Source of the DNA: Petrocella sp. FN5
GTDB taxonomy: Bacteria > Bacillota > Clostridia > Lachnospirales > Vallitaleaceae
Assembly: GCF_029210395.1 (NCBI RefSeq)
Contig: NZ_JARGDP010000007.1
Location: forward strand, 1 to 64,000
Direction: 5' to 3'
DNA length: 64,000 nt
The position numbers were made by a program, and so were the translations under genes. Below are positions 50,744 through 61,227 of the stretch, piece after piece (position 1 is the first letter of the stretch; each line of letters opens with the position of its first letter). Under the pieces are notes generated by a model. The model had not been told where the DNA came from. It worked only from the letters and a program-made list of their open reading frames with translations, and did not search any database.

Positions 50744-50970
50744 TGGAAAAAAGTATTGTCCAGATAGTAAAGGCATTCATGGAACTGTAATTGAGGAAGT
50801 TTTGTTAAAGTCTTTAATGAAATGTGCCAGCATAACAGAAAAATCATAGAAGAGTTTATACAGGCTATTAAAGATACTTTAAGTGAAAGTGCCAGAAAGA
50901 AAGAACTTACAACGCTTAAGAAAGAACTGAGTAAGGTTGTTATTGAGCTAAATAATCCTCATTATCACCC
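50744..50970 (+). pseudogene. Serine recombinase remnant (zinc ribbon and coiled coil)
   Basis: Starting at TGG 50744 the frame gives WKKYCPDSKGIHGTVIEEVL, like the zinc-ribbon part of large serine recombinases (W-K-C-x-x-R-x-K-G-x-x-G with an E-E-x-L helix). After a frameshift near 50825 a second frame gives NRKIIEEFIQAIKDTL then KKELTTLKKELSKVVIELNN, like the following coiled coil. The catalytic N-terminal domain is not found. It is probably the trace of a lost mobile element. Confidence 0.5.
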
Positions 50971-51020
50971 GACCTACGTGGTATGAGTTGTTATTGTATG
51001 AGCAAAAAATATGAATTATC

Positions 51021-51050
51021 TTGACATAAATTGTAATAGAGAGATAAAAT
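51021..51050 (+). promoter_or_regulatory. Promoter for the exonuclease III gene
   Basis: Consensus TTGACA (51021-51026) and TAAAAT (51045-51050), spacing 18 bp, lie 35 bp before the start. Confidence 0.55.
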
Positions 51051-51084
51051 GTCACATATAGATAATAGCAAAAAAGGAGTAATT

Positions 51085-51912
51085 ATGAGATTTATATCAT
51101 GGAATATTGATTCATTAAATGCCGCTTTAACAAGCGATTCTAATAGGGCAGTGCTTACAAGAAAAGTAATTGCTACAATATTAGAGAAGGATCCAGATGT
51201 TATTGCTTTGCAAGAAACGAAGTTACCTGAAAAGGGGCCAAGCAAGAAGCATATTGAATGTTTAGAAACCTTATTTAAAGGATATACTTATAAATGGCGA
51301 AGCTCTATGGCGCCAGCTAGAAAAGGTTATGCGGGGACCATGTTTTTATATAAGGACAAATACACCCCAAAAGTTGATTTTCCAGAGATTGAGGCTCCAG
51401 ATACCATGGATTTTGAAGGAAGAATTATGACCTTAGATTTTGGGGCATTTTATCTTACTCAAGTCTATACCCCTAATGCAGGCGATGGGCTTAGAAGATT
51501 GAAAGAAAGACAAGTATGGGACGCAAAGTATGCCAAGTACCTTCAAAAACTAGATAAAATAAAACCGGTTATAGCAACAGGGGACTATAATGTAGCCCAT
51601 AATGAGATTGACCTAGCTAACCCTCAGAGCAATCATATGTCAGCCGGTTTTACGGATGAAGAACGTGAAGGCTTTACAAATTTACTGAGTAAGGGGTTTA
51701 CAGATACTTTTAGGTACGTTCATGGTGATGTGACAGGTATATACTCCTGGTGGGCACAACGGGTAAAAACAAGCAAAATCAATAACACCGGTTGGAGGAT
51801 TGATTATTGGCTCGTTAGTAATCGGCTAACGGATAGAATTGCTAAATCTGAGATATTGGACTCTGGCGATAGGCAAGACCATGCGCCCACTATGTTGGAC
51901 ATTGCGTTATGA
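51085..51912 (+). CDS. xth: Exodeoxyribonuclease III family AP endonuclease
   Basis: A 275-residue Mg-dependent nuclease of the ExoIII/APE1 family for base excision repair. FISWNIDSLNA (start), LQETKLP (metal Glu), QVYTPNAG, GDYNVAHNEIDLANP (catalytic Asp and Asn), YSWWAQR and the final DHAPTMLDI (catalytic His) are in the expected order. ATG 51049 is in frame, but AAAAAAGGAG at 51071-51080 selects 51085. Monocistronic with its own promoter. Confidence 0.9.
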   Translation: MRFISWNIDSLNAALTSDSNRAVLTRKVIATILEKDPDVIALQETKLPEKGPSKKHIECLETLFKGYTYKWRSSMAPARKGYAGTMFLYKDKYTPKVDFPEIEAPDTMDFEGRIMTLDFGAFYLTQVYTPNAGDGLRRLKERQVWDAKYAKYLQKLDKIKPVIATGDYNVAHNEIDLANPQSNHMSAGFTDEEREGFTNLLSKGFTDTFRYVHGDVTGIYSWWAQRVKTSKINNTGWRIDYWLVSNRLTDRIAKSEILDSGDRQDHAPTMLDIAL

Positions 51913-51943
51913 CCAAAGGACGAAGGAGGAACCAAGAGAACCG

Positions 51944-51977
51944 TCCGGTCTACCTCCGGTCTAGTCCCTCCGGTCTA
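51944..51977. repeat. Three short direct repeats TCCGGTCTA
   Basis: TCCGGTCTA occurs at 51944, 51955 and 51969, preceded by GGAGGAACCAAGAGAACCG. It is a GC-rich island in an AT-rich gap between the exonuclease and MFS genes. It resembles dispersed intergenic repeats with AACCGTCC cores that I know from other Clostridia, but here it is short and irregular. Confidence 0.6.
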
Positions 51978-52021
51978 CGGTCTTCTAACAACTATTTGGA
52001 AAAATACTAGGAGAAAACATC

Positions 52022-53176
52022 ATGTCGCTTTTAATCATAATTTATTTAGCATTTATCAGTCTAGGATTGCCGGATGCATTACTGGGTTCCTCATGGACAG
52101 TCATGCACTTGGAGTTTGGGGTATCTATAGAGTTTGCCGGGGCAATCGCTATGATCATCAGCGGAGGCACTATTTTATCCAGTTTATTATCGTCCAGAGT
52201 TATTCGTAAATTTGGTACAGGAAAAGTTGTTGCCGTGAGTGTTACGATGACGGCGATTGCACTTATAGGCTTTTCGCTATCCAGTGCAATATGGATGCTT
52301 ATGTTATGTGCCATACCACTTGGGTTAGGAGCTGGAGCCGTTGATGCTGCGCTGAATAACTTTGTTGCACTGCATTACAAACCACGTCATATGAATTGGC
52401 TTCATTGTTTTTGGGGTGTAGGCGCATCGGGGGGACCTTTAATTCTAGGAGTAATTATAGCTAGTAATGGTACTTGGAGAGATGGGTATACAGTCGTTGG
52501 GATCATTCAGTTTGCTTTGGTTGTTGTATTATTCCTCACATTACCCATGTGGAAAAGATTTGCAATAGATGTGTCGAAAGATGAACATGAAGAGATGACC
52601 TTTATATCTAATCGCAAAGCTTTTAAGATTAAAGGCGTAAAATTAGTTCTTGTTACATTTTTATTTTACTGTTCATTGGAAGCAGGTACAGGTTTGTGGG
52701 CAGCCAGTTATTTAACTACACAAAGAGGCATATCACCTGCTAGTGCCGCTTTATGGACATCGATGTACTATGGTGGTATAACACTAGGTAGATTCTTGTC
52801 CGGAATCATTGCGGATAAAATAAAAGGAGAAACGCTTATTAGAGGCGGTTTGGTTATGATTCTTGGAGGGGTTTTCTTTTTAATATTGCCTTTGCCGTCA
52901 ATTATAAGTATGTCAGGTTTGCTTCTAATTGGTCTTGGTTGTGCACCGATTTATCCGAGTATGATACATCTAACACCTGAACGTTTCGGTAAGGTTGCAT
53001 CACAATCTATAATAGGACTTTCCATGGCGTTTGCATATGTAGGAAGTACATTTATGCCACCACTTCTTGGAGCGGTTGCTTCTGTCTTAACCTTAAAAAT
53101 CCTACCTTATGCATTACTAATATTCGCTGTTGGTATGATTATAAGCAGTGAGCGTTTAAGAAAGAATCTAAATTAG
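52022..53176 (+). CDS. MFS transporter
   Basis: A 384-residue major facilitator with about twelve hydrophobic segments. IYLAFISLGLPDALLGSSWTVMHLEFG at the N-terminus and the interdomain motif around RKFGTGKVV are typical of the FucP/YbjJ-like branch. YYGGITLGRFLSGIIADKIKG begins the second half with a conserved G-R-F. GCAPIYPSMIHLTPERFG is also characteristic of that branch, whose members move sugars or other solutes. Substrate not assignable. Start after TAGGAG. Confidence 0.88.
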   Translation: MSLLIIIYLAFISLGLPDALLGSSWTVMHLEFGVSIEFAGAIAMIISGGTILSSLLSSRVIRKFGTGKVVAVSVTMTAIALIGFSLSSAIWMLMLCAIPLGLGAGAVDAALNNFVALHYKPRHMNWLHCFWGVGASGGPLILGVIIASNGTWRDGYTVVGIIQFALVVVLFLTLPMWKRFAIDVSKDEHEEMTFISNRKAFKIKGVKLVLVTFLFYCSLEAGTGLWAASYLTTQRGISPASAALWTSMYYGGITLGRFLSGIIADKIKGETLIRGGLVMILGGVFFLILPLPSIISMSGLLLIGLGCAPIYPSMIHLTPERFGKVASQSIIGLSMAFAYVGSTFMPPLLGAVASVLTLKILPYALLIFAVGMIISSERLRKNLN

Positions 53177-53274
53177 AAAGTTGAGTACTTAGATAATAGC
53201 AGTAATGGAAAAGTATTCTATACCCATTTTAGATATAATGGATATAGATATTTAACCGGATATGGAGGGCTATT

Positions 53275-56200
53275 ATGAAGTGGTTGGAAATTGGTAGGGT
53301 ACGTGTTGATTCTATTAAGAAAGAAATAACTGTAAATCTACATGATGGGTATGATAAAGCATTGAATAAGTTGGATATGTTTTCCCATTGTATGTTGTTT
53401 TCTCTTATGGAAGATAGAATTGAAGTATATGTAGCACAAATTCTTGGAATGAGTGAATTTAAAAGTCAGTTGAACCTTAAAATACCTCCAAATGATTTAG
53501 ATGCACATAAAAAATACATGGACTTAGATTCGGGACAGCTTGTAGATATTAAACCATATTTTCCGGTAGAAGAGGTAATACTAGAAGCTAAAGAATCAAG
53601 AAATAGATTTTGTCTAAATTATAAAGACTATGTTATTGGCACGTATTTGGTGTATGGAAAGCGAACCCTTATTCAACTTAACAAAAATTTAGTTGAAGAT
53701 ATTAAAAGGGAATCAAATCACATTCAAAGGATTAAGAAAGGTGACTATATCCGAGTGTTATGGTGGTTTGATCGGTTTGATAAAGATTCTTATAGAAAAA
53801 CAAGAATGTGCAATCCGCCTTACAACGATGCCCCCAGAATGGGTATATTTGCTACAAGGTCACCTATTAGACCCAATCCAATGGGGTCAACCCTTGTACT
53901 TGTAGAAGAGGTGGATTATCATACCGGTACCATTGATGTATTAGGTTTTGATGGTTTCTTAGGATCAAAGATATTTCAACTGATGTTCTATCAACCATCA
54001 ATTGATATGGTAGAGGATGCTAATGTGCCACCTTGGGTATCCCACTGGACTGGGTACAAAAGCTTTGAACAAGCAAAGGAAATTAATCTCGCAACGAAAG
54101 AAAACCTTCTTGAAAGAGCCATAGATTTTGACAACATAGAATTGTGTGATGAACTTGAGATGAATCAACAAGTTGAGAATGATTATGATGATAAAGAGAT
54201 TCATATATTTAATGCCCATATACATAATCTAAAAAACATATATCTATCCATTCCCAAAAACAGTATTACCCTAATTACAGGTGTGAGTGGAAGTGGTAAA
54301 TCCAGTCTAGCTTTTGATACGATATATGCTGAAAGTCAAAAGCAATTTATGGATTTGGTCTTATCCAATCAGATGTTAAACGACACATTTTCAGAGGCTT
54401 TTGTAGATAGAATTACGGGACTACAACCGGCTATAGCTATTGAACAAAGGATATTGGGTGCCAATCCTAGGTCCACAGTAGGGACAGTTACTAAGATTGC
54501 AGATATTTTAAAATTAATATTTTCAATAATCGGGGAGCGCTTATGTCCAACTTGTCATAGTGTTGTTGGTGATTCTAATGTTTGTAATAATTGTGGTGAG
54601 GTTTTATTTGACCCTACACCCCAGTTGTTCAGCTACAATCATCCTGATTACATGTGTCAAGTATGTAAAGGTTTGGGCGTAGAAATGCGCATTGATCGGG
54701 AAAAGATTGTTGAATATCCCGAAAGATCATTGTTAGATGGTGCGTCTTCCTTGTATGGTGATTTAAGAAAACATAGAAAAGCACCAAATGCAAATTGGAT
54801 GCGTGGAGAAATATTAGCCTTAGCGGACGATTTGAAAGTGGATTTGGAAGGATCATTTAGGGAATTACCGGAAGAATTTAAGCAGCAATTCTTTTATGGT
54901 TCAAATGGACGAGAAGTAAGCTTGCAATACAAAAATTCAAAAGGTAGAAGTGGCATTATTACAAGGCCGGTAGAAGGCGCGGTTAACCTCATTGAGCGAC
55001 TAACGCATGATACGAGTTCTTCAAGAATGGTAGAACAAGCACAGAAATATATGTCTAAACAAACATGTAGTATTTGTCAGGGGGAACGATTAAGACAAGA
55101 AGGTAGATTGGTCAATATTCTTGGTTATAGATATGTGGAGATAGTCCATCTGAATATAGAGCAACTTCGTATATGGTGCCATAGAATCTTCATACAACTT
55201 AATAAGACGCAGCAGGATAAAACGAAAATGCTTTTTATTAAATTTAATCAAAGATTAAAAAGAATCATAGATGTAGGATTAAGCTATATAGCTCTTGATA
55301 GAAGTATACCAAGTCTATCAGGAGGAGAAGCCCAACGCCTTAAATTAGCGACACAATTTGGCACAGGATTAACGAATATTTTATATATTATGGATGAACC
55401 ATCCAAAGGCTTACATCCTAAGGATTACAAGTTTTTGATGGAAGCTATTTGGTGTAAGTGGTTCGGGAAAAAGCAGTCTAATATCAAAAACCTTATACCC
55501 ATATATGATGAAATCTCTTGGAAAAAACATGGAAGAAATGGGACGTTTGGAGTCCATAAATGGTTTGGAATCCTTTGAGGATGTATCTTATGTTAATCAA
55601 AAACCAATAGGTAACAATTCAAGATCCAAACCCGGAACCTATACAGGGGTATTTGATTTAATTAGAAAGTGTTATGCAGATACAGAACAGGCAAAAAATA
55701 TGCAATTATCTAAAGCACATTTCAGTTTTAATTCTTCTAAAGGACAGTGTCTAGAATGTAGTGGTCTAGGTGAAGTATCTGTGAACATGCATTATATGGA
55801 TGATTTATATGTATATTGTAATAAATGTCATGGTAAGAGATATTGTAATGAAGTGTTAGAAGTCAAAAGGAAGAATTTATCAATAGGGGATCTTCTTGAT
55901 ACTGAGGTTCATGATTTAATAGAGGTTTTTGAAGAAGAGAAGGAAATTGCCCAACAACTCTCTATGTTAGACCAAGTTGGATTAGGTTATCTAAAGCTTG
56001 GTCAAAGTGCATCAACACTTTCAGGTGGTGAAGCACAAAGAATAAAGCTGGCAAAAGAGCTATATAAAAGAGAATGCAAAAGCATCTTATATATATTAGA
56101 TGAACCAACGACCGGTCTAGATGAAGAAGATGTTGAAAAAGTGATATCTGTTTTAACAGATCTGAAAGAAAAAGGTGCAACTATTATTGTCATTGAACAC

Positions 56201-56308
56201 AACATTAAAATGATTAAGGCATGTGATTACATTATAGAGCTTGGCCCAACAGGAGGAAATCAGGGAGGGCATATCACTAAAGTCGGTTATCAGAGTGTCT
56301 CTCTTTAA
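53275..56308 (+). pseudogene. TrmO-like/UvrA-like fusion gene with internal deletion and frameshift
   Basis: Frame 1 (53275-55578) starts with a TsaA/TrmO-like region: ATRSPIRPNPMGSTLVLVEE at about residue 200, matching S-adenosylmethionine-dependent tRNA methyltransferases. From about residue 305 it continues as a UvrA-like ABC protein, with Walker A GVSGSGKSS, CPTC/CNNCG zinc cysteines, LSGGEAQRLKLA and MDEPSKGLHP. Right after LMEAI (about 55449) the homology jumps to GVSGSGKSSL of the second ATPase, in the +1 frame (55451-56308), with CLECSGLGEV, a second LSGGEAQRIKLA and ILDEPTTGLD. About a hundred residues between the two halves are missing. Start after GGAGGGC. As written the product is probably nonfunctional. 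Confidence 0.8.
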
Positions 56309-56334
56309 TCAGCGCTGCCCTTATGTCTTAAGGA

Positions 56335-56363
56335 TTGTCAAAAATACTAATTAATGATAAAAT
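56335..56363 (+). promoter_or_regulatory. Promoter for yebC
   Basis: TTGTCA (56335-56340) and TAAAAT (56358-56363), 17 bp apart, about 60 bp before the start. Confidence 0.6.
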
Positions 56364-56423
56364 AGCCTGAGACAAGTTGTTTGAATCAGTTATTAAAAAT
56401 AGGATTAAAGGAGCAATATCCAT

Positions 56424-57149
56424 ATGTCTGGACATTCGAAGTTTGCCAATATCAAGCATAAAAAAGAAAAAAATGACGCTCAAAAGGGTAAGATTTTTAC
56501 AAAATTAGGTAGAGAAATCATGGTTGCCGTAAAACAAGGTGGCGCAGATCCTGAGAACAATACAAGACTTAAAGAAATCATCAACAAAGCCAAGGCCAAT
56601 AATATGCCCAACGATACCATATCTAGGAGTGTGAAAAAGGCTTCAGGAGAATCAAATGATGTAAGTTATGAGACCATAACTTATGAAGGTTATGGTCCGG
56701 GTGGTGTAGCGGTTATGGTAGTTTGTCTAACAGATAATAAGAACAGAACGGCGGCCAATGTACGCCATGCCTTATCCAAATATGGTGGTAACTTAGGGAC
56801 AACTGGCTGTGTCTCTTTTATGTTTGAGAAAAAGGGACAGATTATCATAGAAAAATCCGATGATATTGACGAAGATGAATTGATGATGGCGGCAATAGAA
56901 GCCGGTGCAGAGGATATGATTACTGAAGAAGAAGGCTATGAGATTCTTATAGAGCCGGAGATGTTTAATCAAGTTCACGACGCCATGTCAGAACTGGGTT
57001 ATACATTTTTATCAGCAGAAATTACCATGATGCCATCAACCATGACGGAGCTAGGTGGAGATGATGAAATAAAAGCCATCGAAAAAATGTTGGATCATTT
57101 AGAAGAAGATGATGATGTTCAAGATGTGTACACTAATTGGGACCGTTAA
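56424..57149 (+). CDS. yebC: YebC/PmpR family regulatory protein
   Basis: A 241-residue TACO1-like protein. [14 protein letters not shown] at the N-terminus (usually SGHSKW), GRE at the end of the first helix, [27 protein letters not shown] in the middle and an acidic C-terminus are diagnostic. Family members have been described as transcription regulators and, more recently, as ribosome-associated translation factors. Start after AAAGGAGC. Monocistronic. Confidence 0.95.
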   Translation: MSGHSKFANIKHKKEKNDAQKGKIFTKLGREIMVAVKQGGADPENNTRLKEIINKAKANNMPNDTISRSVKKASGESNDVSYETITYEGYGPGGVAVMVVCLTDNKNRTAANVRHALSKYGGNLGTTGCVSFMFEKKGQIIIEKSDDIDEDELMMAAIEAGAEDMITEEEGYEILIEPEMFNQVHDAMSELGYTFLSAEITMMPSTMTELGGDDEIKAIEKMLDHLEEDDDVQDVYTNWDR

Positions 57150-57183
57150 TAAGGTATAACCAATAGGTAAGCAAAGGGGCTTT

Positions 57184-57210
57184 CCTGATAAAAACGTTAT
57201 GTTTTTCAGG
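57184..57210 (+). terminator. Hairpin after yebC
   Basis: CCTGATAAAAAC (57184-57195) pairs imperfectly with GTTTTTCAGG (57201-57210). There is no strong T run, so termination is only likely. Confidence 0.4.
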
Positions 57211-57319
57211 ATTGCCTTATTCTTTGTGTAAAATATGGCTGGATGATAACTTTTATGATAAAATGAATAAGCAAAAGTGAACAAATATCATGTATTATAA
57301 TACCGGAAAAGAGGTTGTT

Positions 57320-59272
57320 ATGTCAGAGATTATGCGCATGAAGGCATTGGTGGCATTATTATCAAAAGCTTCCAAAGCTTATTATCAAGAAAACCGTGAA
57401 ATCATGTCCAACCTTGAATATGATCAACTTTATGATGAACTCGTAGCCCTTGAAGAGAAAAATGGACTGGTTTTACAAGGAAGCCCAACCAATCAGGTGG
57501 GTTATGAAATTGTCAGCAAATTACCTAAAGAAGCCCACAATTCTACAATGCTATCTTTAGATAAGACCAAAAGTCGAGATGATTTATTGAACTGGTTGGG
57601 TGACAAAAAGGGTCTGCTGTCTTGGAAACTGGATGGCTTAACGCTCGTCTTAACCTATGAAGATGGCATTCTGGCCAAAGGTGTTACAAGAGGAAACGGT
57701 ATCGTTGGGGAAGTCATAACCAATAATGTACGTGTTTTTGACAATGTACCTCATAAAATCAACCATAAAGGTACTTTGGTTTTAAGAGGGGAAGCGGTCA
57801 TCAAATACTCTGACTTTGAAAATATTAATGCTTTACTAAGCGAAGAAGAGCAATATAAAAATCCTAGAAATTTATGTAGTGGAACGGTAAGACAGTTAAA
57901 CAACGCCATTACCGCCAGTCGACATGTGAATTTTTTTGCTTTTCAGTTGGTAAGTGGTGAGGGTCTAAAGTGGGACGCTAAGTCAGAACAACTGAATTGG
58001 CTTGGGACTTTAGGTTTTGATGTTGTCCCATTTAAAGAAGTGGATCGTCATAATCTATTGACACAACTGGATATTTTTGAAAAAGAAATAATGGGTAATG
58101 ATTTTGCATCAGACGGACTTGTATTAACCTTTGACTCAAAGGCTTATTCTGAAAGTCTTGGTGTAACTTCCAAGTTCCCCAAGCATTCTATTGCTTTTAA
58201 GTGGCAAGATGAAATCAAAGAAACCCAATTAAAAAGTGTTGAGTGGCGTGCATCAAGAACAGGACTGATTAATCCTATTGCTCTATTTGACCCGGTAGAG
58301 CTTGAAGGCACAACGGTGAGCAGAGCAAGTCTACACAATGTGAGCATTCTAAAGCAACTTGAGTTGGGTGTAGGTGACATCATAGAAGTGTATAAAGCCA
58401 ATATGATTATACCTCAGGTTGCCGGCAATCAAACCAGAAGCAATACATTAGAAATTCCGGGAGAATGCCCGATTTGTAAACATCAAACTGAAATCAAAAA
58501 AGTTCAGGATGTGGAAGTATTATACTGTAACAATATGGCATGTGGCGCTAAGAAAATCAAAGCTTTAGCTCATTTTGTCAGTCGTGATGCCATGAACATC
58601 GACGGTTTAAGTGAGGCAGGCATTGAAAAATTTGTAGAGATGGACCTAATACATGAGTTGGCAGATTTATATCGTTTGGAACAGCATAAGGATATAATTA
58701 TAAATAGTGAAGGTTATGGTGAAAAATCCTTTGAAAATCTGATAGCAGCCATTCATACATCAAAAAAGGTTAAGCTAGAAAATCTTATTTATGCTCTAGG
58801 CATTCCAGGTGTTGGCCTAAGCAATGCCAGATTGCTTTCCAAATATTTTGATCATAATTTTGAAAAAATCAAAGAAGCAGATATAGAGACATTAGCTAAT
58901 ATTGAAGGTTTTGGTGAAATCATTGCCAAATCCTTATATGATTTTTTCCATAATCCTAGCTATGTAAAAACGATAAAAGCCTTGGAAAATTATATTGAGA
59001 TTGAAAAACCAGAGGAAAATACTGTAGAACAGATTCTAAAAGATAAAACATTTGTCATAACAGGTAACCTAGAAACATATGCCAACAGAAATGCACTTAA
59101 AGATGAGATAGAAACCTTAGGCGGTAAGGTGACAGGCAGTGTGACAGGAAAAACAACGTATTTGATAAACAATGATGTCACTTCGACGTCCGGTAAAAAT
59201 AAAAAAGCCAAAGAGTTAGGTGTTTCTATTATCAACGAACAAGATTACAAAAAACTAATAGATAACCAGTAG
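57320..59272 (+). CDS. ligA: NAD-dependent DNA ligase
   Basis: A 650-residue ligase sealing nicks in replication and repair. The Ia domain is at the N-terminus, and SWKLDGLTLVLTYEDG contains the adenylated Lys (K-x-D-G). The OB fold follows, then a four-Cys zinc finger (CPICKHQ, CNNMACG), helix-hairpin-helix repeats (ALGIPGVGLSNARLL, ANIEGFGEIIAKSL) and a C-terminal BRCT domain (VITGNLETYANRNALKDEI). The sequence is somewhat divergent but complete. ATG 57290 is in frame, but AAAGAGG supports 57320. Confidence 0.93.
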   Translation: MSEIMRMKALVALLSKASKAYYQENREIMSNLEYDQLYDELVALEEKNGLVLQGSPTNQVGYEIVSKLPKEAHNSTMLSLDKTKSRDDLLNWLGDKKGLLSWKLDGLTLVLTYEDGILAKGVTRGNGIVGEVITNNVRVFDNVPHKINHKGTLVLRGEAVIKYSDFENINALLSEEEQYKNPRNLCSGTVRQLNNAITASRHVNFFAFQLVSGEGLKWDAKSEQLNWLGTLGFDVVPFKEVDRHNLLTQLDIFEKEIMGNDFASDGLVLTFDSKAYSESLGVTSKFPKHSIAFKWQDEIKETQLKSVEWRASRTGLINPIALFDPVELEGTTVSRASLHNVSILKQLELGVGDIIEVYKANMIIPQVAGNQTRSNTLEIPGECPICKHQTEIKKVQDVEVLYCNNMACGAKKIKALAHFVSRDAMNIDGLSEAGIEKFVEMDLIHELADLYRLEQHKDIIINSEGYGEKSFENLIAAIHTSKKVKLENLIYALGIPGVGLSNARLLSKYFDHNFEKIKEADIETLANIEGFGEIIAKSLYDFFHNPSYVKTIKALENYIEIEKPEENTVEQILKDKTFVITGNLETYANRNALKDEIETLGGKVTGSVTGKTTYLINNDVTSTSGKNKKAKELGVSIINEQDYKKLIDNQ

Positions 59273-59458
59273 AAACAGATACAAACCTATGAAATATAAG
59301 ATGATGTTATATGGCATGTTTCTTGATATAAGCCTAAGGAAATGGTAGAATGTACGGTATCTGGCCCTGGACTAGATGAAGGGGCTAAACTGTGGTTGTA
59401 AAATAAAAAGAAATCATGTCGCATAAATTATAGAAAATTAAGACTTGGAGGTTATGAG

Positions 59459-59746
59459 ATGAAGATTACCAGAGAAGAAGTTGAACATGTGGCCCACTTG
59501 GCACGGCTCAATCTAACAGAGGCTGAAAAAATTCAAATGACCAAAGATATGGAAGCGATTATCGGCTTTGCAGATCAAATTAATGCTCTAGAAATTGGGG
59601 ATGTTATACCCACAGCTCATGTCATTCCAATTAACAACGTATTTAGGGAAGATGTGGCTAGACCTTCAATGGACCGAGAAAAATTACTTCGCAACGCGCC
59701 CAATCAAGAAAATGGGTGCTACAGTGTACCAAAAGTTGTAGAATAG
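59459..59746 (+). CDS. gatC: Asp/Glu-tRNA amidotransferase subunit C
   Basis: A 95-residue subunit stabilising GatA-GatB in the complex that converts Glu-tRNA(Gln) or Asp-tRNA(Asn) to the amidated form. [17 protein letters not shown] at the N-terminus and the [20 protein letters not shown] region are diagnostic. Start after TTGGAGG. It opens the gatCAB operon, 10 bp from gatA. Confidence 0.95.
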   Translation: MKITREEVEHVAHLARLNLTEAEKIQMTKDMEAIIGFADQINALEIGDVIPTAHVIPINNVFREDVARPSMDREKLLRNAPNQENGCYSVPKVVE

Positions 59747-59756
59747 GAGGCATATC

Positions 59757-61214
59757 ATGCTATATCAGAAATCAGTCAGTCAGTTGCAACATATGCTTCA
59801 AAACAAAGAAGTCACCAGTGAGGAAGTCACCCAGTCCTACTTAGACAGAATCGAAGTGGTGGACAAGAAGGTGGGGGCCTATATAACGGTAGCTACAGAG
59901 TCGGCTCTAGCGACCGCCAGATCAGTGGATAAGAAGAGAAATAAAGGTGAAGTTCTGTCACCCTTTGCAGGGATACCTATTGGTATCAAAGATAATATGT
60001 GTACTGAAGGACTTAGGACCACATGTGCATCAAAAATGTTGGATCATTATGTGCCACCTTTTGATGCTACGATTGTTAATAAAATCAAAGAAAACGATAT
60101 GATTATCCTAGGCAAGTTGAACATGGATGAGTTTGCCATGGGGTCTTCTACAGAAAATTCCGCTTATCATGTGACCAAAAATCCTTGGCATTTAGATTAC
60201 GTGCCCGGTGGAAGCTCTGGAGGGTCGGCAGCAGCAGTTGCAGCAGAGCTTGCACCCTTTACCCTAGGTTCAGATACTGGTGGTTCCATAAGGCAACCGG
60301 CTCATTACTGCGGTGTCGTGGGCATGAAACCTACTTATGGAAGGGTTTCTAGATACGGCTTAATTGCCTTTGCATCCTCTTTGGATCAGATTGGTCCGTT
60401 AACAAGAGATGTCAGAGATGCAGCACTTGCTCTAAATTTAATCTGTGGTCATGATAGAATGGATTCCAGTTCTGCTTTTGTGGATACACCGGATTTCACC
60501 ACCTACTTAGATCAGGACATTAAGGGTATGCGTATTGCTTTGCCCAGAGAATTCATGGGCGAAGGCATAGCAGAAGACGTAAAAGCCAGCATATTAAAGG
60601 CCGTTAAAGTCCTAGAGCATATGGGCGCCATTGTGGATGAAGTACACATGGAAATGACGGAATATGCATTGCCATCCTATTATCTCATCTCCTCGGCAGA
60701 AGCATCCTCCAATCTGGCCAGATTTGATGGTATTAAATATGGTCACCAGGCAAAAGACTATGACACCCTTGTAGAACTTTATAAACAAAGTAGAGATGAA
60801 GGCTTTGGTGCCGAGGTGAAAAGACGTATCATGCTTGGAACCTATGCCCTCAGCTCCGGTTACTATGATGCTTACTATAAGAAGGCGCAACAAGTCAGAA
60901 CCTTGATTAAGAATCAGTTTGATCTTCTTTTTGCTGAATATGACCTTGTACTTACCCCGACAGGACCAACGACGGCCTTCAAACTAGGTGCTAAGGTCAA
61001 TAATCCTATCGAGATGTATCTCAACGATATTTGTACAGTACCTATTAACATAGCAGGTCTTCCAGCAATATCCTTAAACAGTGGCTTCGATCGAATGGGA
61101 TTGCCTATTGGCCTTCAATTAATTGGAAAAGGCTTTGATGAAGGTACAATATTAAAGGTTGCACACGCTTACGAGCAGGCAAGAGTGCTTGATAAAGTAA
61201 GACCGGAATTATAG
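59757..61214 (+). CDS. gatA: Asp/Glu-tRNA amidotransferase subunit A
   Basis: A 485-residue amidase-signature glutaminase releasing ammonia from glutamine for the transamidation. [11 protein letters not shown] carries the catalytic Lys, and [14 protein letters not shown] the cis-Ser, with [13 protein letters not shown] holding the nucleophile Ser. Length normal. Start after TAGGAGG. Second gene of gatCAB. Confidence 0.96.
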   Translation: MLYQKSVSQLQHMLQNKEVTSEEVTQSYLDRIEVVDKKVGAYITVATESALATARSVDKKRNKGEVLSPFAGIPIGIKDNMCTEGLRTTCASKMLDHYVPPFDATIVNKIKENDMIILGKLNMDEFAMGSSTENSAYHVTKNPWHLDYVPGGSSGGSAAAVAAELAPFTLGSDTGGSIRQPAHYCGVVGMKPTYGRVSRYGLIAFASSLDQIGPLTRDVRDAALALNLICGHDRMDSSSAFVDTPDFTTYLDQDIKGMRIALPREFMGEGIAEDVKASILKAVKVLEHMGAIVDEVHMEMTEYALPSYYLISSAEASSNLARFDGIKYGHQAKDYDTLVELYKQSRDEGFGAEVKRRIMLGTYALSSGYYDAYYKKAQQVRTLIKNQFDLLFAEYDLVLTPTGPTTAFKLGAKVNNPIEMYLNDICTVPINIAGLPAISLNSGFDRMGLPIGLQLIGKGFDEGTILKVAHAYEQARVLDKVRPEL

Positions 61215-61227
61215 GAGGGCAGATAAC

